A stretch of DNA of 64,000 bases from the NCBI GenBank assembly GCA_029570205.1, contig JAKQSI010000088.1, positions 1-64,000 of the forward strand. The letters run 5' to 3'. The DNA comes from Candidatus Omnitrophota bacterium (GTDB taxonomy: Bacteria > Hinthialibacterota > Hinthialibacteria > Hinthialibacterales > JAKPRU01). Below, in pieces: positions 1 to 8,036 of this stretch (its first letter is position 1; each line of letters begins with the position of its first letter). Under the pieces are notes generated by a model. It was not told where the DNA came from and searched no databases. It saw only the letters and a list, made by a program, of their open reading frames with translations. The position numbers and the translations under genes were made by a program.

Positions 1-529
1 TCACCGAACCGCGCGGATCAACGAGATATCGGGCCGGTATAGTGTAATGCGCAATGAGTTTTATTTGCCCTCGGAGGACGATATTCGATTCCAGAGCAAG
101 AGTAATCGCCAGGGACGGTCCACGGAGGAGGTTCCGCCCGACCTGCGCAAGAAGGTCCTGGATTTGCTGGTCCGGGGACAGGAGTCGGCCTACCAGGTTT
201 ATGATGGAATGATTAAGGCTGACATTTCCCGCGAACTGGCGCGGATCAATCTGCCCCTGTCGCTATATACCGAGTGGTATTGGCAGATTGATCTTCATAA
301 CCTGTTTCATTTCCTGAAGCTGCGTCTCGATTGGCACGCACAGAAAGAGATCCGCCAGTACGCCGAGGAAATGTCCAAGATTGCCAATGCGGTGGCTCCC
401 ATGGCATACACCGCATTTGAGGAGTACATGCTTTATGCCGTGCAACTGAGCCGCTCGCAGGTGACTCGGCTTCGTGAAGCGCTTGCCAATCACCCGGAGC
501 TATTGAAAGAACTGGAGCAGGAATTGTAG
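1..529 (+). CDS. thyX: Flavin-dependent thymidylate synthase ThyX (5' end outside the window)
   Basis: Converts dUMP to dTMP using FAD, NADPH and methylenetetrahydrofolate. The open frame runs in from the left edge. The first residues read HRTARINEISGRYSV, which matches the ThyX signature RHRxxSxNExSxRY, so the in-frame ATG at 47 is internal and not the start. The C-terminal stretch WYWQIDLHNLFHFLKLRL with the following HAQ is also typical of ThyX (family knowledge). About 175 residues are visible of a usual 220-300. Two thymidylate-kinase-like genes lie 7 kb downstream, beyond an accessory island, which suggests that a thymidylate gene group was split by insertion. Identification is confident; the missing N-terminus is only a window effect. 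Confidence 0.93.
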   Translation, partial: HRTARINEISGRYSVMRNEFYLPSEDDIRFQSKSNRQGRSTEEVPPDLRKKVLDLLVRGQESAYQVYDGMIKADISRELARINLPLSLYTEWYWQIDLHNLFHFLKLRLDWHAQKEIRQYAEEMSKIANAVAPMAYTAFEEYMLYAVQLSRSQVTRLREALANHPELLKELEQEL

Positions 530-591
530 CCCGCCTGTCATTTCCCCCTTCCCAGTAGGACAGGTGTCCCCGGCTGTAACCGCTGGCCTCC

Positions 592-621
592 CGTCATTCC
601 GGCACAAGCCGGAATCCAGTG
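592..621. repeat. Short palindromic dispersed repeat, copy 1
   Basis: The segment CATTCCGGCACAAGCCGGAA is an inverted repeat followed by TCCAG. Two close relatives in opposite orientation lie at 49880-49906 and 49925-49953. It sits in the 195-bp gap between thyX and the protease gene. Repeats of this kind are common between genes in many bacteria; no function is shown here. Confidence 0.75.
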
Positions 622-724
622 TCAATGTTCGCCCGTTTTGTCGGGATGTTTCCACCGGCGAAATTCCTCGCATTTGACAAGGCACTCTCGACGGTGGTGG
701 GGATTGAAAGGGAGTGAAGGGAGA

Positions 725-1618
725 TTATTTCCTGTAAAACCGTTTAATTGCCTCCTGGGCACCCTTGGGATCGGCGGTGAACCAGACATAATCCGATCGC
801 ATTGCATCTTGTGCATCAATAGCAAATGCCAGATTATCTGAACCCAGAATAAATGTATTTACCCCAATCCAATGATATGAACCTTTTGCTTCGACAAGAA
901 GCGGCCCACCACTGTTTCCAGGATTGATGGCCGCATCTGTTTGGTATATGCGGTATTTCTTACCCGGCTCCGGATTGCGAACAGCGCTGACTTTCCCGAA
1001 AGTGTGGGTATTCTTCAGGCCGTGTGGCGCTCCCACCGCGACAACATCAGCCCCCTCGGATATGGATAATTCCTTGCCAGAAGGCAATATCACATAATCG
1101 ACCTGTTCTTGAAGTCCTCTTGCACCAACTTCTAACAAGGCAATATCCAATTCCCCATCTTGCTCAGCGAAACGCAATACGGAGGCTGTTTTTCCACTGG
1201 CGAACTCAACTACAAGATCATACGCAAGAATATCCGGCTCAGACATATCGTCGCTGACGGCCAATTCCGCCAAGCCTAGACAATGACTATTGGTGATCAA
1301 AACGATCCTGTCATCCTTTACCGAAATAACTCCTGCACTTCCCGTCCAAGAGTTTGTATCGTTAGACATGACATCCTTTTCTGTCCACTCACTTATCAGC
1401 ATATGTGATGCGATCTTGAGATCCGCAAGCGAGAGACCGCGGGATGCGCTGACGGAACCGGAAAAAGGAGTGTCAAGAGAGCCTTCGTCCGCTTGCCGCA
1501 GGAATATGAACATTGCGGAAACGGCTACAAGGAGTAGAACAATCACGATAATTGAGCGAACGCGAAGAGTCTTGGCGACCTCTTCCGGTTTGAGGTTGCC
1601 TTCGGATTGGATGTCCAT
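725..1618 (-). CDS. Membrane-anchored trypsin-like (HtrA-type) serine protease
   Basis: 297 aa. A single hydrophobic segment at about residues 21-41 follows a basic stretch (KTLRVR), which predicts a cytoplasmic N-terminus and a periplasmic protease domain. The catalytic triad is readable: His112 in ITNSHC, Asp158 in GELDIALLEV, Ser236 in NPGNSGGPLL. ITNSHC departs from the more common TNxHV form but keeps the His. There is no PDZ domain, unlike DegP or DegS. It is the third gene of a tight operon: its ATG lies one base after the stop of the 612-aa gene. Together with the upstream GTPase this suggests a GTPase-controlled protease, which is inference. Catalytic family is confident, role unknown. 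Confidence 0.85.
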   Translation of the reverse strand: MDIQSEGNLKPEEVAKTLRVRSIIVIVLLLVAVSAMFIFLRQADEGSLDTPFSGSVSASRGLSLADLKIASHMLISEWTEKDVMSNDTNSWTGSAGVISVKDDRIVLITNSHCLGLAELAVSDDMSEPDILAYDLVVEFASGKTASVLRFAEQDGELDIALLEVGARGLQEQVDYVILPSGKELSISEGADVVAVGAPHGLKNTHTFGKVSAVRNPEPGKKYRIYQTDAAINPGNSGGPLLVEAKGSYHWIGVNTFILGSDNLAFAIDAQDAMRSDYVWFTADPKGAQEAIKRFYRK

Positions 1619-1619
1619 C

Positions 1620-3458
1620 TTAGAGTTCCTCCAATAATGAGAGATATTGCCTCAAATGGATTTCAATTCTCTCCTGGATATTCATATCCAGGCATTGATC
1701 TGCGTTCGCATGGCAATTCAATGCCCATTTTGAAATCTCTGCGGGTGGTTCAATCGATTCGGGCAGATCTCGAATGACTTTGGCAGCAGCGATTTCATCA
1801 TCAAGGATACCGAGTAATTCCTGATCTGCCACCGCGTCCAGCGGATAGAATAGATACAATAATCCACTCATCGCCAATTCCCGCACTTTTCGGTCCTGAT
1901 TGGTAATTGCCAGACTGAGAAAATATCGAAAAGCCTGTTCAGCCATATTGGGATTCGCATCATTTTGGCGCATCCAATTCCAATGCCGAGCATGAACCCG
2001 GCTGGTCCGGCCTACCGCCATCCGAAACATTTCGCGAAGGACGTGCAGATTCCTGACTGTAATCTGAATCACCGCTTTGGAAAGATCGAGCCATGTCTGA
2101 ATTCCCTTTCGGCGAAACTCGGCGACATATTCTCCCGCAGACTTATTCTCGTCCAATGCAAGTAGACCACCGAACATCTCACCAAGCATTGTTTTCTTTT
2201 TTTTTAATTCCGGTGTCTCGGGATCCCTGAATTCTTGAAGTCTCTTGACGACGGAAATCCCGATTGTCTCGAGTTCCTTCACCACGCAATCGAGATACTC
2301 TGTGTCGCCGATTTTGACCAGCAATTCCTCTCCAAGACGCGGGGAAACTTCGGTGACGAAGATTTGGTGAGGAATCAGATGTTCCTCTTTCTCTCTCTCG
2401 TCGGCCCCATTTGATTTTGAAAACAGATGACCAAGCATCTCATATTCGGAATGGCCCCGGGAAATCCCTTCTTGCTGTAAGGAAAGGCATCGAGTAAATG
2501 TATGGGAGAGAATATCCGTCCCGTCTTCTTTGATCGAAGGACACTTCTTTTGCATTCCGCAAACTCTGGCCTTTATGTCTGACAAATAGTGATTGAGGAA
2601 GGGAAACCATTCCTCGACGTTCCTTGTCAGGAGCACGTGAAAGGGGCCGTCACCCAATTCCAGACATTGGGTGACTTGTTGCAGAGCATGAGTTATCGAG
2701 TCGGTTTTATTGGATCGCCATTCGACAGGGCAGGACGGTATCGCCAATATGCCTGCGATGACATCTCTCGGTGCAAGAACAGAAATACTCCGGACAGGAT
2801 ATTCTATATAGATCACCTCCACGACATCGCTTTCGAGAAGAAAACGAAGCCAGCGAGGAACCTTGCCGTGGAGAAGTTCCTCACCTTCGTGCTGAGCAAG
2901 ATTGCACATCAGGGGCTTGTTTTCCATCACGGTGATAATCTGGTGGTCGACGTCGTAACTCGTCCGCAGATGAAAAGGCTTTTTCAGATGGGTTTCAAAA
3001 AGGGCATATTTCCTATCATCAACGGACTGAATTTTCTCCTTAATTTCAACCGTGAAAGATGGTGGCTGTTTCTGTGCAACAGGCTTGAGTCTGATGAATT
3101 CCGCCTTGTCCAGATCAGAGGGAAGGTTGTACGACAGCAAATGTTGGACCGCATCCCTCCATCCGGTGTCCAGAAGAACCAGGTGAAGCCATGTGTTCTT
3201 CATGTCGGTATAGATTCTTTCGGGATCTAAGGCATATTGCTGAGATCTGAACTTGTCACATGCGCGCAGGAATTCCTGTAAAGGCAAAGCGGCCTGCGGG
3301 GCAATATGGACAAGATCCTGCAACCCGGTATAAAGAACATCGGAAACGTCTTCCTCTTTTCGGGTTGGATGCGGCAAGATGCGGTCGATCAGATGAAAAT
3401 AGCGATTAAACACGTCGTCCAAGCCTGGAAGGCCCATTGCTTCTTCGAAATCCGTCAT
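1620..3458 (-). CDS. Unknown protein, middle gene of the GTPase-protease operon
   Basis: 612 aa from the ATG at 3458, which overlaps the GTPase stop as ATGA; an earlier ATG at 3488 is possible but less likely. I do not recognise a family. There is no signal peptide, clear membrane segment or P-loop. The N-terminal half mixes helix and strand (for example VVEVIYIEYPVRSISVLAP). The C-terminal third looks helical and repeat-like (RKVRELAMSGLLYLF resembles a HEAT-type helix pair), which could suit an adaptor or sensor scaffold. It is co-translated with a dynamin-like GTPase before it and a membrane protease after it. Its codon use looks AT-richer by eye than that of the chromosomal genes around it. 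Confidence 0.8.
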   Translation of the reverse strand: MTDFEEAMGLPGLDDVFNRYFHLIDRILPHPTRKEEDVSDVLYTGLQDLVHIAPQAALPLQEFLRACDKFRSQQYALDPERIYTDMKNTWLHLVLLDTGWRDAVQHLLSYNLPSDLDKAEFIRLKPVAQKQPPSFTVEIKEKIQSVDDRKYALFETHLKKPFHLRTSYDVDHQIITVMENKPLMCNLAQHEGEELLHGKVPRWLRFLLESDVVEVIYIEYPVRSISVLAPRDVIAGILAIPSCPVEWRSNKTDSITHALQQVTQCLELGDGPFHVLLTRNVEEWFPFLNHYLSDIKARVCGMQKKCPSIKEDGTDILSHTFTRCLSLQQEGISRGHSEYEMLGHLFSKSNGADEREKEEHLIPHQIFVTEVSPRLGEELLVKIGDTEYLDCVVKELETIGISVVKRLQEFRDPETPELKKKKTMLGEMFGGLLALDENKSAGEYVAEFRRKGIQTWLDLSKAVIQITVRNLHVLREMFRMAVGRTSRVHARHWNWMRQNDANPNMAEQAFRYFLSLAITNQDRKVRELAMSGLLYLFYPLDAVADQELLGILDDEIAAAKVIRDLPESIEPPAEISKWALNCHANADQCLDMNIQERIEIHLRQYLSLLEEL

Positions 3459-5482
3459 GTTCTCATACTCCGAGCAATATCCGCGCATTCCCGATCAATG
3501 GTCTTGAGATCGGTGTCCACATCTTTGATCAAATCCGCCATTTCGTCCAGCATACCAGTGCTTGAATCCACCACTTTTTGAAGCCCATCGCGCAAATCCT
3601 CCAGCAAGTCATGATGAAAATCTTGAATTCTACTCTCAATCCCCGGCATGATCCGCCCTCGAATATCGGCGCGGCGGTTTGTTTTTCTGGCCTTCTCCTT
3701 AACCTGCAGACAGGTCTTTTCCATAGCGTTCTTGAACTGATTCCAGAATAGCGTCGTAACCGTCAAGCCCCAGACGACAAGAAAGATCAAAAAGAACGGC
3801 CAAATAACGTTCTTGATTTTATCTCCAACAAAGGGAATCCAGGTGAGTGCCTTAAGTAAGAAGCCCCCTAAAGGCACGGCAAGAACCAAACCTATGAACA
3901 TCGGAAAATTCGTTATCATCAATTGTTTCATTCCAGATATGAGCGCAGATGTGATATTTTTGGTGAGATCCGTAACTCCTTGCGGCGGATTAAAAGGCTT
4001 CATATCACCGGGCTTGCACAAGCCCTCCAGGAGATCATCGCAAAGATCACGGACTTTCTCGTTGATTCTTTTCTTTCCGTGATCATCCAGGGGTGTTTCG
4101 TCCTCGAAATACCGCTCAAGATGTCGAATCAGGGTTTTGTCCATTTGCCGTTTCAGTTTGCTTTGCATCTGATCCGAAATTTGTTGTTGGAGTTCCTTTG
4201 AAACAGCCTCTTGAATATTTGAAAACTCGGCGGTTAACTTGCCGTTAACGGGAATCGCACTGATGCTGTCACTGATGATCTGATCCAATCGGTCGATGAT
4301 CCGTTCGTATTCGGAGACGACCTTGTCCTTCAGTTGCTCTATGTCTTCATTTAGTTGTTCCTCATAAGCTTCTTTCGGACGCATCGTGTCCATGACGCGC
4401 AGAAGCTGGGGTTTCAATGCTCCGAATTTCTGAGTGAGTTTACAGCATTCGTTGAGGACACCTTCACGTCGACGGCGCTCAAGGCAGGATTCCTCGGTCT
4501 TGCCGGAACGGAGTATATTTGACTTTGCGCTGACGTAGCTCGACATAGACCGCCGTAGATTGTCGATATTCCATTGCGGGGTGCTGTAATGTTTCGCGGA
4601 TTCGGGAACTTCCTGGGAAAGGTGATAGTTCCGCGCCGAAACAAAAATGGTTCTGTTTTCGTCCACGGCATCCGCCAAAGTCGGCAGATATTCTTTGAGA
4701 TCCTTTTGCGCTTTCTCGCGCGCCAAGGCTTCATCGGAAATGTTGCGGAAAGATTCGGCCTCTTGCCAGAGGTCCCAGAACGTGATGACCGGAATAACGG
4801 GTCTGGCGGTTTGGCGTAGAAATGGGTTGATGACATTCGCGGTGCGGCTGTTGATTGCGTCGGCTTTGACACAGACAATCAGCAGCATGAATTCCTTGAC
4901 CCATTGCTGAAGAGATTGCTCGTCCTTCCAGTAAGGCCCTCCCAAACCGGGAGTATCCAGAAGCTGAATATTCTTGACCGCCATATCTCCAAAAACTTCG
5001 CCGGCAAGGTCACTTGCAGAAAGCACCAAGCGAAAAAAATGCAAGTCCTGGATGGCGCTCTCCCGCTTCCCGGATACCTTCGCCTGGTATTCCTCTTCGC
5101 TGAGGGGTCTTTCATCTCCGTTGAAAGACACTTCGTAGAAGTCGTTTGCCCGCCCGCCCTCTTTGAACTGAATCAACGTGCATTTCGACGTGACAATGCT
5201 TTCGCCGGTCGGCAGGAGATCCTTCGCCTTGGGCGGGAATAGCATGGCGTTCAGCAGGCTGGACTTGCCATGGGAATAGTGGCCGATCACTCCGACATAA
5301 ATCGGACTTTCGATCGATTCCTTTGCCCGGTCTGCGGCGTGACCGACATCATACTGAAAATCCTTGAATTGGTTCTCAAGGTCTTGAAAATGCTTGGTGT
5401 TTTTGAACTTGGCAAGGTGTTCTTCGATTCGGAATTCGCTCAGCCTGTCCAAAATACTCTTCAGTGAGTTGTGGATCTTCAT
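3455..5482 (-). CDS. Dynamin-like GTPase with two membrane segments
   Basis: 675 aa from the ATG at 5482, chosen because GGAG lies just upstream; an ATG at 5497 is also in frame. G motifs: G1 GHYSHGKS at about residues 67-74, G2 Thr in the LLPTGESIVTS region, G3 DTPGLGG at 176, a G4-position TFWD at 234 in place of TKxD, and a possible G5 in IFVSAR near 280. A long charged helical region (about 330-500) is followed by two hydrophobic segments at about 525-548 and 560-580, then another helical tail. This layout resembles bacterial dynamin-like proteins that remodel membranes (family knowledge). It is the first gene of a three-gene operon with an unknown protein and a periplasm-facing protease. 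Role inferred: membrane remodelling or sensing. Confidence 0.85.
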   Translation of the reverse strand: MKIHNSLKSILDRLSEFRIEEHLAKFKNTKHFQDLENQFKDFQYDVGHAADRAKESIESPIYVGVIGHYSHGKSSLLNAMLFPPKAKDLLPTGESIVTSKCTLIQFKEGGRANDFYEVSFNGDERPLSEEEYQAKVSGKRESAIQDLHFFRLVLSASDLAGEVFGDMAVKNIQLLDTPGLGGPYWKDEQSLQQWVKEFMLLIVCVKADAINSRTANVINPFLRQTARPVIPVITFWDLWQEAESFRNISDEALAREKAQKDLKEYLPTLADAVDENRTIFVSARNYHLSQEVPESAKHYSTPQWNIDNLRRSMSSYVSAKSNILRSGKTEESCLERRRREGVLNECCKLTQKFGALKPQLLRVMDTMRPKEAYEEQLNEDIEQLKDKVVSEYERIIDRLDQIISDSISAIPVNGKLTAEFSNIQEAVSKELQQQISDQMQSKLKRQMDKTLIRHLERYFEDETPLDDHGKKRINEKVRDLCDDLLEGLCKPGDMKPFNPPQGVTDLTKNITSALISGMKQLMITNFPMFIGLVLAVPLGGFLLKALTWIPFVGDKIKNVIWPFFLIFLVVWGLTVTTLFWNQFKNAMEKTCLQVKEKARKTNRRADIRGRIMPGIESRIQDFHHDLLEDLRDGLQKVVDSSTGMLDEMADLIKDVDTDLKTIDRECADIARSMRT

Positions 5483-5527
5483 ATAGTCTCCGCTCATAAC
5501 TGTTCACCCCATGTATCGTGAAAATGA

Positions 5528-5550
5528 ATTGATATTTCTCAATTATCAAT
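5528..5550 (-). promoter_or_regulatory. Inverted repeat before the GTPase operon, possible operator
   Basis: ATTGATA and TATCAAT are perfect 7-bp arms separated by 9 bases, about 46 bases before the GTPase start. On the minus strand the left arm contains TTGATA, which could serve as a -35 element. The block is AT-rich compared with its surroundings. It is a plausible promoter or operator, based on position and symmetry only. Confidence 0.35.
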
Positions 5551-6771
5551 GATGCTGTCATGGAATCTGCCAATCTGAATACATTCCAGGACGTATAGCG
5601 GCGTTGTCCCGTTGACAGTTGAAACTTGAGGAGAGGGGTGGCGGTTCCCCCCGCCCGAAGGATAACAGCCCGTGGCAAAAGCCATGATTTCCCCGGCTAC
5701 GGCATAATTTATTTTGTAGATGTTCTGCGTTTGTGGAGGACTGTTATCGGAGGAGATGGGTGGTCGTTGCACCGCGCGAGAGACAACGACCAGAAGCCGG
5801 AGATCTCTCCGGTACCAAATCGCCAAATAATAGTTAAATAATCCATTCGCCCAGCCCCGCGGTGTCCCAAATCCGTATCGCTTTCGCATCACCAAATGAT
5901 ATCCCTTATCCGCAACCACTTCCTCGACGACCGCTCGATCCTCCGGGATCACCGCCTCCAACCGATCCACCGCTTCCTGTACCGTCGTCAGCACACTCTG
6001 CGAATCCCCCACATCCCCCCGATGAATCGTCGCCGCCACCACCGCTCCACTACTCAAGTCCACCCCGTGTTCCGCCTTGTAACCGAAATGCGTACGCCCA
6101 TCCTTCATCTTCGTCACCGCCGCATCCGGATCATTCGGGTTGTACCAGTCGTCGTTCGACGTCGTCTTCTTCCGCTTCCGGTCAAACTCCGCTACCTGCT
6201 CCCGCGTCGGCGTCTCCACACCCGACGCCTTCATTAACCGTTCCAAAAACTCCGTGTAACTCTCTCCCGTGTCCCGACGCACTATCGACCGCATCGCCGC
6301 GTTCGCTTCCAATGTCGTCGCATCCACGCCCAATGTCTTCCCCTCGATCAATCCCTCCTTCTCCAAAATCCCCACAACATATCCGAACACCTCCTGGTGG
6401 GTTTCCAGATCGATCAACCGTCTCGTCCGCGAAATCGTCGAGTGGTCCGGCGGCTCTTTCCCAATCGGAATCCCCAAAAACGACCGCAACGACAGCGAAT
6501 CCTTGCACCGCCACGCAATCCCTCGCTCCGAGTCCACCCCTTCAAAGTACCCGATCAGCAAGGTCCGAAAGTAAATCCCCGGCGCCAATCCCGGACGCCC
6601 CTGTTTCTCCGCATAAAATCGCCGGCATTTCTCCTGACACATCGCGTCAAATTTATGCCGCGCCAGGACCCGATTCAACCGCTCGTAAAACGGATGCCCC
6701 GGCGACTGCGGCATCTCGTTCCAGCACACGTACAATTCTTCCGCTACTTTCTCCTCACGCTGGCCCAACAT
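5539..6771 (-). pseudogene. Truncated DDE transposase (IS1182/IS5-like)
   Basis: The N-terminal part (about 5897-6771) is a clear transposase with a DUF772-type N-terminal domain: GRPGLAPGIYFRTLLIGYF, DHSTISRTRRLI, then the first catalytic Asp in LGVDATTLEANAA and the second in VVADKGYH. Homology stops right after DKGYH. The frame stays open for about 120 more residues of unrelated sequence, so the last catalytic Glu is missing and the enzyme should be inactive. No clear terminal inverted repeats were found. It borders the GTPase operon on its promoter side, suggesting that the island arrived or was reshaped through transposition. Confidence 0.8.
5560..5895. other. Non-coding stretch with hairpins between operon and transposase fragment
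   Basis: This segment replaces the 3' part of the transposase gene. It carries a perfect 8-bp inverted repeat GGTCGTTG/CAACGACC at 5762-5791 and a 7-bp one CCGGAGA/TCTCCGG at 5797-5812. The open frame through it does not look like protein of any family I know. It could be the end of a second mobile element or the source of a small RNA; neither is shown. Confidence 0.4.
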
Positions 6772-6867
6772 CGCGCTGTCCGGCCCTCTCTTTCAGAGAG
6801 TTGATTCTTTATCTTACTCCTATTCAACGTGTCCATAAATCCCTCCCAGACTTTCACCACAGGCTGT

Positions 6868-7196
6868 TAACGTACGCAACCGGGGCAAATCGGAGCGCTG
6901 CTGCGCCGAGAAGGGCTGTACTTCTCCCAACTGGTCCACTGGCGGAAACAATCCCGGGAGGGGGCGTATCGGGCGTTGCGGGATGACCATCGGGGCCGGA
7001 AACGGAAACGCAATCCGTTGGAAGAGGAGAACGAACGGTTGCGTACCCAGGTGGCCTGCCCGGAACGGTGTGCGCACCAGGCGGAAACGATCATCGAACG
7101 GTCCGGATCAACCCTCCGAACCACGCAAGTTTCACACACAAAAAACTCACTAATTTCCAAATGGAACAGTCTGATTGCACTTGGCACGTTCCGATG
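6868..7196 (+). pseudogene. Remnant of IS3-type transposase orfA, copy 1
   Basis: In the frame starting about 6868 the translation includes LLRREGLYFSQLVHWRK, GRKRKRNPLEEENERL and AETIIE. This is the pattern of the IS3/IS2 helix-turn-helix orfA protein with its leucine-zipper-like region. No start is left, an in-frame stop lies just upstream, and orfB is absent. After AETIIE the reading continues as RSGSTLRT and a tail of about 90 bases that is also present at the second copy (61146-61318, minus strand). The shared break point suggests that both copies derive from one internally deleted element. Confidence 0.7.
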
Positions 7197-7330
7197 AAAT
7201 GTTCGTCAAGGGATTGCTTTTGTTGTGCGTCGGTGTAATACTGATAGGAAACCGTAAGGGGTTGAAGTTTTTTCCTTTAGCTCTTTTGGATCGAATCAAG
7301 TCCGCATCCTGATTCGGGGACAGGAAAAGT

Positions 7331-7352
7331 GCATCGAACGATCATTCGATGC
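7331..7352 (+). promoter_or_regulatory. Perfect hairpin ahead of the kinase-like gene pair
   Basis: GCATCGAA and TTCGATGC form perfect 8-bp arms around a 6-base loop, ending 21 bases before the start at 7374. No T-run follows, so a terminator is unlikely. An operator or a structured leader is possible. Evidence is symmetry and position only. Confidence 0.4.
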
Positions 7353-7373
7353 GGATGATGGAGAATCGAAGAA

Positions 7374-8036
7374 ATGAAAGGGAAACTTGTTGCAGTAGAA
7401 GGATTGGACGGTTCCGGAAAGTCCACGCAGGTGTATTTGCTGAGACGGTGGCTCGAATTGGAGGGTGTCAAGGTCTTTTTCACCGAGTGGAACTCTTCGG
7501 ACCTTGTTAAAAGCGCCACCAAGAGGGGGAAGAATCAGAATCTGCTCACTCCGACGACATTTTGCCTGATTCATTGCACGGATTTCGCCGATCGGTGGGA
7601 ACGTCAGGTCCTTCCTCTTCTCAAGGCCGGATATATCGTCTTGTGCGACCGGTATAAGTTTACGGCCTTTGCACGCGACTCGACACGTGGTTGCGACCGG
7701 GAATGGGTTCGTTCCCTTTACAATTTTGCCACTGTTCCCGATATCACTCTCTTCTTCAAGGCCCCTCTTCAGGTCGCCTTGGACCGCATCCTTTCCGGGC
7801 GGCCTGTTCTGAAATATCACGAAGCAGGAATGGACATGGGGTTTTCCAAGGATCCTTATGAGTGTTTCTCGATTTTCCAGGGGAAAATCAATGATGAATA
7901 TGACAAGATGACCGACGAATTCGGTTTCGTGGTAATCGATGCGACACAATCGATCGAGGTGATGCAACAGGAGGTTCGCAGGATAGTGGCGGAACGCATC
8001 GACTTGGCATCTTATCGGCTGCGAGGAAAAAAGTGA
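7374..8036 (+). CDS. Thymidylate kinase-like protein, first of a tandem pair
   Basis: 220 aa, the usual size for thymidylate kinase, which phosphorylates dTMP to dTDP with ATP. The Walker A motif GLDGSGKST (Lys16) is intact and the DR(Y/x) signature appears as LCDRYKFTAFARD. The start is supported by GGAG upstream. The gene overlaps the next one, a homologue with an altered Walker A. With thyX at the left edge of the window, a role in dTTP supply is reasonable. Such pairs are usually annotated as thymidylate kinase-like; another nucleoside monophosphate as substrate cannot be excluded. Confidence 0.8.
   Translation: MKGKLVAVEGLDGSGKSTQVYLLRRWLELEGVKVFFTEWNSSDLVKSATKRGKNQNLLTPTTFCLIHCTDFADRWERQVLPLLKAGYIVLCDRYKFTAFARDSTRGCDREWVRSLYNFATVPDITLFFKAPLQVALDRILSGRPVLKYHEAGMDMGFSKDPYECFSIFQGKINDEYDKMTDEFGFVVIDATQSIEVMQQEVRRIVAERIDLASYRLRGKK

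Noticed and set aside
5862-6986. Long plus-strand Pro/Ser-rich open frame (374 aa)
   Set aside because: It lies antisense to the transposase gene and has low-complexity composition typical of a shadow frame.
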